Shown: piece after piece, positions 32,230-40,972 of the stretch
How the letters are laid out: each line of letters begins with the position of its first letter
Numbering within the stretch: position 1 is the first letter of the stretch
IMG/VR virus record: IMGVR_UViG_3300033146_005596
Location: 62,001 to 126,000 of that record
Direction: 5' to 3' (one strand)
Source: a virus
Length of the DNA stretch: 64,000 bases
The notes under the pieces: generated by a model
Told to the model about the DNA's origin: nothing
The model's database searches: none
Seen by the model: the letters and a program-made list of their open reading frames with translations, nothing else
Program-made: the position numbers and the translations under genes

Positions 32230-34161
32230 TTAATGTTGAAAGTTTCTATAAGAAAATGTTGGTCTATCCACTAGTTTGATTAGCTCACCATTATAGGCTA
32301 AAACAAACCCTTCTCCTGTTGTCCTCTTACCTTTGTACTTATGCACAAAATAATTAACTTCGGCAAGGGTATTCATATAATCTATTATCATGGTTTTATT
32401 TTCAAAAATAGCTCTTAGAAATACATCGTATAAGGTTATAATTTCATCTTTATTTGTTTCCACAATTTTGACAATAGCTTTAGAAGGAAGTTTGTCCTCT
32501 ATTCGTGATTCTATTGTATCCATTACGTTTATGTCATATTCATTATTATTGGTGAAAAATCCATTACGTACAAGTTTATTAGTAATAAGCTCGAAAAAAG
32601 CTCCATAGCTCTTAGCTTTTGTTATGTCTTGTAGCAAGTATCTAATATTTCCGAATTCTTTTCTTATTGTATCAAGGTTCATTTTAAAGGCTGTATTATC
32701 TTCAGGGGTAAAGCCTAAGCCCCCAACCTGTAAAACTTTAGTCGGTGCAATATAAGTCTTATCTGGTGTTGTATACAAGCTCTCATCTAATTCGGAACTA
32801 ACATTGTTTCTGGCCTCTTCAATAGTACTTCCTGTCATTTTTGTATGAAGCACAAGCCCAAAATCAGCATTATCAATTTCTTTATATAACTTTGGGTTAT
32901 TCTCTTTGTCTACAGAGTAGGTTAGAGTGTTTGGGGTAAACTCTATAGTAGTCTCACCATACTCTTTTGAGGTACTATCAAATAGGTAATCTCCTTTTAA
33001 AATAGTATCTGGTTTTATATGCATATTCTTACAAACATCAAGAGCTTTTGACATTATTCTTATCATTTCATCTAGGCCATTGTACTTCTCTTCAATTTGC
33101 TCTTTAGTGGTAAAGTATAACGGTTCTTTTTTATGTAAGCCTTGCCTTGTACAAATAGCTGGACCTTGAGCGTTACCAATCTTGGACCACATCAATAAAG
33201 CTGGACTTCCATCAATTTTCACAGTTGTGCTAATCTTTTCTCCAACCTGAGCATCATCTAAAAAATGCTCAAATAGTTCTAAAATATCCGCAATAGACCC
33301 AGATGAAAATAAGCCTTGTTCTGGATGGCTAATATGCCCAGCTATTGAAGCTTCTGATAATTTATTAAGCTCTTCTGGAATTTCCCAACCTTTTTTGTTA
33401 TAAAAGAAAATTAGAAAGCTAGTTAGTTCCTGATATTGCTCTTTATTAAAATTATCTCTTGCAACTTCTAATGTTTGTTCTAGTGAGTGTAATATTGATT
33501 CCATTTTAAAGTTGGTACCAAGAAAATTAGGTGATGCACTTATTACTTTTTCTAAACCAGCCCAATTTGTATAACCACTAATATTCCAACGTTTTGATTT
33601 TTGAGTAGTAGACCTAGCCTTACGGACAGCTCCTTTATTGTTATCCACTATATAATACGATATTGTGTCTTCGTCTTCTACTCGATATGTAGCTAGACGT
33701 ATTATATAGAGTAATGCAAATTTATTGTATAGGCTTGGATACTTTGAGTTGACCGGGTCAGAGCTATAAAAGGCTGTTTTCATCCAGTTAAGAGTCTGGT
33801 TTATTGCTAACATTAAATCAATCTGTACCAGCTTGTCTGTTCTGAGGCCTTTATGATATTGGGGATAAGCTATGGATACCAGAGATAAACCCTTCATACC
33901 TTTATAGGCATATCCAGATTCTTCTGCTATTTTCAAGACATCATCATAAGTTGTACCATCTTCTATATCTAGGCCTATATCTAAGTCACCTTTAGACTCT
34001 TTTGAATTATCTGGAGAGCTCGAACCTAAAAAAGCATATTCTTTATATGATATTTTAGATAAGATTTCTTTCTTAAAAATTTCAAATGTTTCAATAATAT
34101 CTTCTCTATTTATTCTGTCTACAGCACCAACTGCCTTTCCGCTTTCTTGTAATACTTTCAT
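32230..34161 (-). CDS. Nucleotidyltransferase fused to a ligase-like domain (DUF6267-like)
   Basis: 643 residues. The N-terminal part has a pol-beta-type nucleotidyltransferase signature, GSS (46-48) followed by DLDIGL (D59, D61). The middle to C-terminal part starts SHPEQGLFSSGSIADIL (about 277) and has VKIDGSPALLMW (about 310), a KxDG motif like the adenylation lysine of nucleic-acid ligases. Later come KGDYLFD and GEGFVLAYNGELIKLV, which could serve as motifs IV and V. Proteins with the HPE...K-DG-PA arrangement occur in T4-like phages with unproven function. A role in RNA or DNA end repair is inference. Confidence 0.6.
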   Translation of the reverse strand: MKVLQESGKAVGAVDRINREDIIETFEIFKKEILSKISYKEYAFLGSSSPDNSKESKGDLDIGLDIEDGTTYDDVLKIAEESGYAYKGMKGLSLVSIAYPQYHKGLRTDKLVQIDLMLAINQTLNWMKTAFYSSDPVNSKYPSLYNKFALLYIIRLATYRVEDEDTISYYIVDNNKGAVRKARSTTQKSKRWNISGYTNWAGLEKVISASPNFLGTNFKMESILHSLEQTLEVARDNFNKEQYQELTSFLIFFYNKKGWEIPEELNKLSEASIAGHISHPEQGLFSSGSIADILELFEHFLDDAQVGEKISTTVKIDGSPALLMWSKIGNAQGPAICTRQGLHKKEPLYFTTKEQIEEKYNGLDEMIRIMSKALDVCKNMHIKPDTILKGDYLFDSTSKEYGETTIEFTPNTLTYSVDKENNPKLYKEIDNADFGLVLHTKMTGSTIEEARNNVSSELDESLYTTPDKTYIAPTKVLQVGGLGFTPEDNTAFKMNLDTIRKEFGNIRYLLQDITKAKSYGAFFELITNKLVRNGFFTNNNEYDINVMDTIESRIEDKLPSKAIVKIVETNKDEIITLYDVFLRAIFENKTMIIDYMNTLAEVNYFVHKYKGKRTTGEGFVLAYNGELIKLVDRPTFSYRNFQH

Positions 34162-34163
34162 AC

Positions 34164-34172
34164 TTAATTAGT
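34164..34172 (-). promoter_or_regulatory. Family C upstream motif
   Basis: AACTAATTA on the - strand, just before the start at 34161. Confidence 0.4.
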
Positions 34173-34199
34173 TATTTTATTAAAAATACCCTTTGGAGC

Positions 34200-34220
34200 C
34201 TTATTATAATAGGATAGGAG
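34200..34220 (+). promoter_or_regulatory. Family B upstream motif
   Basis: CTTATTATAATAGGATAGGAG before the polymerase start at 34233, divergent from the family C site next to it. Confidence 0.5.
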
Positions 34221-34232
34221 ATTGATAAAAAT

Positions 34233-36254
34233 ATGAATTTTGGTGTAAACACAGGTATTAGTAAAAAGCAGATTAACAATGTTACAAGCAAAAGTAATGT
34301 TCTGTATGATAATTTAAGTGATAATGGGATTATTATATATTGTGATTATTTCTATAATAAACATGAGCTAAAAATAATCAGAAGTTTCATGACAGCTTCT
34401 GAAGTGGAAAATTATGCTGTAGTTGTAGCTAGTGTTTTGGATTTTAATCCAGATGATAATTTAACAGCAGGTAAAATAAAAACATATAGAAACTCAAGGT
34501 ATAAGCTTGATGGCTATTTTAAAAAGTTCAGAGGCCTTAGGATTATAACAGTAGGAGCAGCACTATATACTATTTCACCAGACTTAATGATTAAAGGGTT
34601 CACAAATATTGGATTCACTAACTCATATTTTTATGCTTCTGAGTTTAAGTGCAATGTATACCCCTCATTTGGTTTTTATGATTTTATAGGCTCAACAGTT
34701 TTAAAAAGCTCAAGAGCTCCTTATGCAAAAACTTGGAAATTAAACTTTTTTTATTACCAAGTAAAGATGGCAAAAGAACAGCAGTTGTATAGAAGGGAGT
34801 TAAAACCTATTATTCAGACAGTTAATAGCAAAGAGGATTATATAAAAATAATACAAAATGAGATTGATAGAGGTACTGAGTATGTTGCTTGGGATTTAGA
34901 GACTTCTGGGTTTGACTTCAGGACTGATAAGCTTGGTTGTATAACTCTTTCATTTGATGGTACTATTGGCTATTTTGTTGAGTCAAAGTATATAGACAAG
35001 GAAGTCACAAGTCTTATGTTTGACTGTATGAAACAAATTGGTGCTAACCTAAAGTTTGACTATAAGTTCATGAAAGAACAGATGGGAGTTGATTCAGTAC
35101 GTGTTGATGATGATATTATTCAGTTGGGTCATGTGTTAAACGAGATTAGAAACAAAGGTTTGAAATCAGTTGCTTGGGAATATACAAATTTTGGGGGCTA
35201 TGATTCAGGTCTTGATGACTATGTTGAAAAAACTAAAACTAAAAATTACCTAAAGATTCCAACAGATATATTAAAAGAGTATGCAACAATGGATGCTATT
35301 ATAACATATCGAATTTTTATGGAAATGAAAAAGCAATGTGAAATGTTAGACCGAAAATATAGAAATAAATATGCAGAGTCTTGGACTATGTGGAGATACT
35401 ATCACGAGATTATGATGCCTGCTGTAAATACATTTGCTAGTGCTGAATATCATGGTATTGTTATTGATAAGGAAGAACTTGATAAGTCTGCTATAGCTAT
35501 GAAAAACTTGTTGAATGAAAGTCTTGATGCTATATCTACAAAGATTGGAATACCAAAATCAGATATTGGCTCACCTACTAAGCTTGGAAAATTTTTAGAA
35601 AAAGCTGGCTGGGAAAATCTTGGTACCAATAAAAGGGGTATTTACCAAACAGGGGATGAGCAATTAGCTGCTTGGGCAACTATTTATAAAAGAGATGGTG
35701 CTGCTGAGCTTAGAGAGTATCGCTCTAGAGAAACAGCTTATAATATGTTCATTGGTAGTGATGAAGATGGTAAAGGCTGGAGAAAGTTTCTAAAGTTTAA
35801 TAAAAATGTTAATGAGTATACAGTACACCCAACTTATGCACTAATGCTAGCAAACTCTGGAAGAGGAAAATGCTCAAGACCAAATTTCCAACAAGGAATG
35901 AGTGGTTCTCCTTATGCTAAATATCAAAAAAGAATAATCTCAGTACCTAAGAATATGAAGATGATGAGTATTGACTATTCTGGCTTGCAGCTAAGAATTG
36001 CAGGTATTTTAGGAAAAGAGAAAAGTGTTGTTGATTTGTTCTCAGACCCAAAAGTAAAAAGAACCGCGGATATACATTCTAGAACTGGGTTTCAGGTATT
36101 TGCTTCTAATAAAACATTTAATGTTACTGAGTATCATGTAACTGATGAAAAGGGTTTACGCTATACTCTGTTATCTGAACAAACAGTAGAGACACAAAGA
36201 GGACGTGTTAAAGCTAAAGATTTAAAAGAAACAGATACAATTAAAAGTATTTAA
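34233..36254 (+). CDS. Family A DNA polymerase, N-terminal part ending in an intein-like segment
   Basis: 673 residues. A 3'-5' exonuclease domain has all three motifs: WDLETSG (D221, E223), NLKFD (272-276) and YATMD (350-354). The polymerase domain begins normally and has motif A, MSIDYSGLQLR (D581), and ADIHSRTGF (612-620). Motifs B and C are missing. From about 626 the sequence resembles intein block B (YHVTDEKG, then SEQTVETQRGRVKAKDL) and stops at 673. I see no other gene here with motifs B or C. Either a partner elsewhere supplies them by trans-splicing or the gene is broken. Confidence 0.8.
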   Translation: MNFGVNTGISKKQINNVTSKSNVLYDNLSDNGIIIYCDYFYNKHELKIIRSFMTASEVENYAVVVASVLDFNPDDNLTAGKIKTYRNSRYKLDGYFKKFRGLRIITVGAALYTISPDLMIKGFTNIGFTNSYFYASEFKCNVYPSFGFYDFIGSTVLKSSRAPYAKTWKLNFFYYQVKMAKEQQLYRRELKPIIQTVNSKEDYIKIIQNEIDRGTEYVAWDLETSGFDFRTDKLGCITLSFDGTIGYFVESKYIDKEVTSLMFDCMKQIGANLKFDYKFMKEQMGVDSVRVDDDIIQLGHVLNEIRNKGLKSVAWEYTNFGGYDSGLDDYVEKTKTKNYLKIPTDILKEYATMDAIITYRIFMEMKKQCEMLDRKYRNKYAESWTMWRYYHEIMMPAVNTFASAEYHGIVIDKEELDKSAIAMKNLLNESLDAISTKIGIPKSDIGSPTKLGKFLEKAGWENLGTNKRGIYQTGDEQLAAWATIYKRDGAAELREYRSRETAYNMFIGSDEDGKGWRKFLKFNKNVNEYTVHPTYALMLANSGRGKCSRPNFQQGMSGSPYAKYQKRIISVPKNMKMMSIDYSGLQLRIAGILGKEKSVVDLFSDPKVKRTADIHSRTGFQVFASNKTFNVTEYHVTDEKGLRYTLLSEQTVETQRGRVKAKDLKETDTIKSI

Positions 36255-36268
36255 AGGACTTATTAGAA

Positions 36269-36427
36269 ATGTTATTATATAAAATTATAGAATTAAGTAT
36301 TACAATAATTGGTATTGTTGTTTTAATTGGCACCGTTTCCGGTGCCATTTATTTAGTGTCTAAATCAACAAGGGACTTAGCACAAGATGAGTATGAGAGG
36401 GAAAACTCATACTGGTATGATGGGTAG
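36269..36427 (+). CDS. 52-residue membrane protein
   Basis: MLLYKIIELSITIIGIVVLI begins one membrane helix of about 30 residues, followed by an acidic tail ending SYWYDG. A weak ribosome site (AAAGGA) precedes it. It follows directly after the polymerase fragment. From 36430 to 36610 I see no convincing gene, only a short - strand frame (start 36566) whose possible continuation is out of phase. Confidence 0.45.
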   Translation: MLLYKIIELSITIIGIVVLIGTVSGAIYLVSKSTRDLAQDEYERENSYWYDG

Positions 36428-36615
36428 TATAGACCATATGTGAGAAAGATACTATCTTTAGCATACGTTCTATAAATATTTTTAAGAAAGTTTAATACAG
36501 CTTTTGTTCCCTTTTGAGGAGTCCACGTTTTACTACAGCTATGAATTTCTTATTATTTATACTCATCTAATTTTCATATTTAATAAATATATTTATTAAA
36601 AAAAGCAAGATTCAC

Positions 36616-36642
36616 CTTATTATAATAATATAGACTAATTAA
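36616..36642 (+). promoter_or_regulatory. Family B and family C motifs in tandem
   Basis: CTTATTATAATAATA is followed at once by GACTAATTAA, then CAGGAG, before nrdG. It is the clearest place where both families occur together. Confidence 0.5.
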
Positions 36643-36658
36643 AAACAGGAGAAGAATA

Positions 36659-37231
36659 ATGAAAGGAATTCCTATAGAAAAAACACATAATACAAGCTGG
36701 AATGATTATCCTAGCTCAGATGTTGATATGAGCATGGTGTTGTATTTCAAAGGCTGTAACTTTGCATGTGAAGGCTGCCACAATAAACATTTATGGCCGT
36801 TTGAAAACGCGGATTGGACTTTTGATGATTTATGTAAAAAGATCGATAAAACATTATCAAACATTAGAAGTAACAAAATTGTAGTAGTTGGTGGAGAGCC
36901 ATTTGGTTCTGATACTAATATAGAGTACCTACAAAAGATTCTTGATTATGCTAACAAAAAAAGTTATGATATTTGTGTTTATACAGGACATGAGCTAGAC
37001 CAAGTGAGAGACAAGGTAACTGGCTATAAGTTTATTAAGTGTGGGTTATATGAGCATAATAATCTTAATGATAACCCAGGGCATCATACTAACGAGTTTG
37101 TCCTTGCATCTAAAAACCAAAAAATTTATAATGCAAAGCATGAGCTATTATCTAAAGATGGTATACTAAAGTTTTTGGCGGAATCAGTACCAGAAGCAAT
37201 GAAATTAAATAAGGAGGATTATAAGCTATGA
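36659..37231 (+). CDS. nrdG: Anaerobic ribonucleotide reductase activating protein
   Basis: 190 residues. The radical-SAM cluster motif CNFACEGCH (CxxxCxxC, about 31-38) and the SAM-binding VVGGEPFG (about 76) are present, with YTGHELDQV later. NrdG uses an Fe4S4 cluster and S-adenosylmethionine to create the glycyl radical on NrdD, which is encoded on the other strand at 38720-40867. This implies infection under anaerobic conditions. Confidence 0.88.
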   Translation: MKGIPIEKTHNTSWNDYPSSDVDMSMVLYFKGCNFACEGCHNKHLWPFENADWTFDDLCKKIDKTLSNIRSNKIVVVGGEPFGSDTNIEYLQKILDYANKKSYDICVYTGHELDQVRDKVTGYKFIKCGLYEHNNLNDNPGHHTNEFVLASKNQKIYNAKHELLSKDGILKFLAESVPEAMKLNKEDYKL

Positions 37232-37386
37232 TGGAAAAACATTATATAAATGATAGAGGTGTTTTATACACTTCTATTTATATGAAGGTTAGTAACAACA
37301 AGAAAGAAGTTGTTATGAAAAGAGCTCTTGATAAGAAAGTTTGTACTTTTGATTATAAACAGTTTAGAACATTTCAAAGGGCATAA
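37228..37386 (+). CDS. 52-residue basic protein after nrdG
   Basis: Starts MMEKHYIND; lysine-rich with one Cys. AAGGAGG lies 11 bases upstream and the ATG overlaps the nrdG stop (ATGATG). A terminator begins at its stop codon, so it is the last gene of the nrdG transcript. Confidence 0.6.
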   Translation: MMEKHYINDRGVLYTSIYMKVSNNKKEVVMKRALDKKVCTFDYKQFRTFQRA

Positions 37387-37418
37387 AAAAGACCGTTTAT
37401 TAAAACGGTCTTTTTTTT
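37385..37418. terminator. Bidirectional terminator
   Basis: AAAAAAGACCGTTT pairs with AAACGGTCTTTTTT with a 4-6 nt loop, between convergent genes ending at 37386 and 37454. Confidence 0.9.
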
Positions 37419-37453
37419 ATAAAGGTACTTAGCTTTATCTCTAAACTGTATTT

Positions 37454-37681
37454 TTATCTATCAGCATACATTTCAGTTCTAAGCTGCGTAAGTGCTTCAG
37501 CTTCTGATATGCCAGTATCAGTACCAGCTATTACCATAGCAATAGCCTCTAGTACATACTCCAGGTTTTGGCCTTGCATTGAATCTAAGTTAAATAGTTC
37601 ATCTGCAAATGCTAGTACATCATAAACTGAATTATCATACCTTTCTCGATTACTTTCTTCTTTTAAAATTCTTATTCCCAA
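37454..37681 (-). CDS. Small acidic helical protein
   Basis: 75 residues, overlapping the end of the gene before it by 10 bases. Helical, acidic, no recognised motif. Confidence 0.5.
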   Translation of the reverse strand: MGIRILKEESNRERYDNSVYDVLAFADELFNLDSMQGQNLEYVLEAIAMVIAGTDTGISEAEALTQLRTEMYADR

Positions 37682-38232
37682 TCTTCATCATTATCCGTAT
37701 ATTCTATTTGCCAGTCTAAATAGTCAATAGTTTGTCTATCTAGCTTACCATTAGTCTCAGGGCAAGCTGCTTTTGCATAAGGTAAAAGCTCCATATAAAT
37801 GTCAGCTTGCATTGAAGCGTCAATTTCAGGAGAGTGAAAATCATTAGGGTCTGTTATTACTAAAAGTACATCAATGATATGTAAACCCAACTCTTCTCCA
37901 ATTTCAACAGCTTTTTCATAAAGAGCAATGACCTCTTTCTTGTTAACTTCCTCTCTCATAAAAGGAGTTCCTTTTTCTCTAACTCGTCTCACTATTTTTT
38001 CCTTATTATCAGTAAATAACTGATACCTATTATATTCATCAGTACCATACTGATATTTTCTTTGTGCTTTTATCTGTCCTAAAACACTTCTAAACATACT
38101 TAAAAAATTGGTACCATCACCAGAGTTATAAGCCTCATCTGTAACATCTAAAATCATCTGAGCCAGCTCTGCTTCATCAGTATGAAATTGTCTTGCATAC
38201 CCTTTAACAAGTAGCTCTAGTGTATTTTGCAT
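37672..38232 (-). CDS. Helical hypothetical protein
   Basis: 186 residues, acidic C-terminus (YTDNDEDWE), mainly helical. AGGAGG upstream. Coupled to 37454-37681. No family is recognised. Confidence 0.5.
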   Translation of the reverse strand: MQNTLELLVKGYARQFHTDEAELAQMILDVTDEAYNSGDGTNFLSMFRSVLGQIKAQRKYQYGTDEYNRYQLFTDNKEKIVRRVREKGTPFMREEVNKKEVIALYEKAVEIGEELGLHIIDVLLVITDPNDFHSPEIDASMQADIYMELLPYAKAACPETNGKLDRQTIDYLDWQIEYTDNDEDWE

Positions 38233-38255
38233 ACTTGAACCTCCTATTTTACTAT

Positions 38256-38447
38256 CTAAAACTCTTCAACATCTTTGACAAATTGGTCGCTTACATTATA
38301 ATACTCAGCATCAAGCATAGCTAGTGTCCTAGCTATTCCAGTGCCTTAAGCACAATTATGTAGAATATAAATGATGAATTGCATCAGAAATTAAATCTGT
38401 AATTCTGGACAATTCTAAATCTACTGTATTTTCTTGTACTCACACAT
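38256..38447 (-). pseudogene. Small decayed gene with frameshifts
   Basis: AAGGAG and an ATG at 38447 are intact, but the frame stops after eight codons. Out of phase lies a coherent stretch, NTVDLELSRITDLISDAIH, then, after another shift, ARTLAMLDAEYYNVSD to a TAG at 38256. A family C motif remains upstream. The pieces look like one former gene of about 60 residues. Confidence 0.5.
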
Positions 38448-38469
38448 GAAAATACTCTCCTTTAATATT

Positions 38470-38518
38470 TAATTAGTCCATAAAGTTTTTTGGGTTAAAT
38501 ACACATATAATATAACAA
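38470..38518 (-). promoter_or_regulatory. Family C and family A-like motifs upstream of the decayed gene
   Basis: On the - strand TGTTATATTATATGTG (38501-38518) is followed by GACTAATTA (38470-38478). Confidence 0.4.
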
Positions 38519-38637
38519 ACTTAAAGTTTGTGCAAATTAAAGGGTCTACTATAAATTAAATTAAATTGGTACTTCCTGTTTGGTATTTTGTAACCAAGCT
38601 TTCTGTTTACTAAACTTGTTATTCTGTATAGATAATG

Positions 38638-38664
38638 GAACTGCTCAAATAATATGAGCAGTTG
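38638..38664. other. 9-bp inverted repeat, possible weak terminator
   Basis: AACTGCTCA and its complement flank a 7-base loop. There is no T run, so it is a weak candidate for the end of the nrdD transcript. The rest of 38520-38720 shows no gene. Confidence 0.4.
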
Positions 38665-38719
38665 GAAAAGTGACCTTACGCACACATATTAATGTACACG
38701 CAAGGCCTTAAACGTTTTC

Positions 38720-40867
38720 TTAGGACTTGTTTACATCTTCAAAATCCCAGCGTTCAAATAGCTCCCGACGAGCGTCATTCCAGCTGCTAATAGGCGTCAT
38801 GAAACCTACAGTTCTGGACATTTGTTCTACAACCTTACTACTGCATATAGGACATATCTTATTATTACCTATTGTAGTATGGCCTGACATACATGTTGAG
38901 TAGACCGCGTTTAGTGCAAAGAACTCAGCCCCAGACTTTATAGAATAGTTAATAATCTTTTTATAAACCTCTGGCCTAGCAATCTCAGAAAGGTTAACTG
39001 AAGTTATCCCTCCACCTGTTAGTAATTTGTCATATTTTCCTGTAACATCCATTCTCTTCCAGATAGAGGATTCCACATCCTGTGGAACGAATTGATTAGC
39101 ATATAAGCTCTGTGGTACTAGCTTATTTCCATATAAAAGTCTATCTACTTTTGCTAGTTTAGCCGCCATAGACTCAGCTGGGATTTGTTCTATATTAAAA
39201 GCATTGTTAAGTTCAATTGACTTTTCAGTAGCAATTTTATTTATAATTTTTAATGCCTCAAAAACATAATCTGTATCAGTGTTAAACTTTTCTTGTAAGT
39301 TTTCATTCATCTCATAATAGCCAGATAGCCCAATAGTACTAAACATTTTGCTCATCGTAATCCAGCCAGCTTCAAAAAATACATCTGGGTTTTTCTTAAG
39401 AATATCCTTGATGAGCTCTCTATGAGAGATTAAAATCTTAGTAGCATCAACAGTTCTTTCTGCAAGTCTAGCATAAAAGTCTTCTTCAGACTCAGACTCT
39501 AGCGCAAGTCTATTAAGATTCAAAGTTGCTACTCTATGAGACCCTAAAGATATTGCGGTACCACCAAAACTATTTACCTGATTACCAAGTTCTAGCATTT
39601 CTGGAATAGAACTTAAACGACAACAGCTAGATACCTTGGTACCTTCACTAGTCATTACATTATAGCGGAATACATCTCGGTTCTGAGTGAAGGACTCTAA
39701 AAAATCTTGGTCAGGAATAGAAATATTTTCAGTTGATTCTACTTTAGAAATATGTTTCTGACCAACTAAAGCTGATTTTTTTATATCTTCATTTTCTAAG
39801 TCCTTAAGCTTGACTAAAGTTTCCTCATTTCCTACAGTTATAGAAATATGGTCTACCGAAAGGCCCTCTTTCTTAGAGCCGTCTTCCATTGTTAAAATTG
39901 TTTTCTTCTCAACTAACTTAGAAATATTAGCTGTTACTACTGGAAATCTATAAGGTGCTCCATCTTTCAGTGGGTCTCCCTTATCAAAGAAATCCATAAA
40001 ATTTTCTTGGAGTTCTAAAATATAATCAATTACATAATCAATAGATATATCTTGCCCATTAACTTGTCCTTTAAAATACCACTCTAAGTTATCTGGTCCA
40101 AGTAGTGAGGCTAACTTCGGCCTATCAAATATAGATAAGTTTGTGAAGGGAGACTCATTCGAGCTTCTACTTAGGTGATTGACTGAGTGAACAAAATTTT
40201 GAAAATTGTTGGTAATATATTTCTTAAGCTTATCACTATTTGTATAGTCTTTTAAAGTAACTTCCTCTCGATAAATCAAAATATGAGCTATGTCCATAAA
40301 AAAGGTACCAACAGCAATAGCTCCAGCTAAAGAGTTTGACATTTGATGAACTGTCTCATTTAATGCAGAAATATAGCTTACTACTCGCTTGGGTGGTTTT
40401 GATTGTAACTGGCCAAATGGTCTACCTTCCAATACTATTTTGGAAGCGTCAAAACTCCAACAATATGGTTTTAGTATATTTGATGAATCTGAGAGAGCTA
40501 TTGACAAGTCGTACATTTCAGCAGCTAATCTTTTTGCTTCTTTCTTGCCGTACATATCTCTTAGTTTTCTGTATAAAAATCTATACCCAATGATTTTGTT
40601 TATTGGAATTGCAATCTCGTTTCCAAGTGAGGTGATTGTAGAATTAGCCTTGTTTGCATTTTGGTCAAAACTTGCATCTGCTAAGCCCTTCTCAATTAAG
40701 TTTTCGAAGTTAGCTACAAAGTCTAAGTTATGTTTTGCCAGTCCATGTATATCTAATATTTTTGTTGCTATGGTACTATCTTTTATACCATACTTTTTGT
40801 CTAGAGAGTATTCTAAACCTGATTTGATTCGTTTCTGAGACGCTAAAACGCCCGAATTTTCAAACAT
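38720..40867 (-). CDS. nrdD: Anaerobic ribonucleoside-triphosphate reductase
   Basis: 715 residues. The C-terminal part has the family's cysteine pairs (CMSGH, then CPIC, about 664-682) and the glycyl-radical segment SRTVGFMTPISSWND (about 690-704). VSSCCRL (about 416) supplies candidate active-site Cys, and GHTTIGNNKICP binds zinc. NrdD reduces ribonucleotides to deoxyribonucleotides without oxygen. It has an AAGGAG and a family C motif upstream and lies opposite in strand to nrdG. Confidence 0.88.
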   Translation of the reverse strand: MFENSGVLASQKRIKSGLEYSLDKKYGIKDSTIATKILDIHGLAKHNLDFVANFENLIEKGLADASFDQNANKANSTITSLGNEIAIPINKIIGYRFLYRKLRDMYGKKEAKRLAAEMYDLSIALSDSSNILKPYCWSFDASKIVLEGRPFGQLQSKPPKRVVSYISALNETVHQMSNSLAGAIAVGTFFMDIAHILIYREEVTLKDYTNSDKLKKYITNNFQNFVHSVNHLSRSSNESPFTNLSIFDRPKLASLLGPDNLEWYFKGQVNGQDISIDYVIDYILELQENFMDFFDKGDPLKDGAPYRFPVVTANISKLVEKKTILTMEDGSKKEGLSVDHISITVGNEETLVKLKDLENEDIKKSALVGQKHISKVESTENISIPDQDFLESFTQNRDVFRYNVMTSEGTKVSSCCRLSSIPEMLELGNQVNSFGGTAISLGSHRVATLNLNRLALESESEEDFYARLAERTVDATKILISHRELIKDILKKNPDVFFEAGWITMSKMFSTIGLSGYYEMNENLQEKFNTDTDYVFEALKIINKIATEKSIELNNAFNIEQIPAESMAAKLAKVDRLLYGNKLVPQSLYANQFVPQDVESSIWKRMDVTGKYDKLLTGGGITSVNLSEIARPEVYKKIINYSIKSGAEFFALNAVYSTCMSGHTTIGNNKICPICSSKVVEQMSRTVGFMTPISSWNDARRELFERWDFEDVNKS

Positions 40868-40902
40868 CTATTGTTGCTCCTTAATAATTTGTTTATTGTA
40901 TT

Positions 40903-40911
40903 TAATTAGTC
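40903..40911 (-). promoter_or_regulatory. Family C upstream motif of nrdD
   Basis: GACTAATTAA on the - strand, about 36 bases before the nrdD start. Confidence 0.4.
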
Positions 40912-40972
40912 CTTTGAACTTTTTTCACCTATTGGTACTTTTTTATTAAATCCCCACTTTTTTGACAAATTG

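Noticed and set aside
36430-36566. Possible frameshifted - strand gene (starts MSINNKKF, then KTWTPQKGTKAVL out of phase)
   Set aside because: No ribosome site, no conserved motif, and antisense to a better supported small gene.
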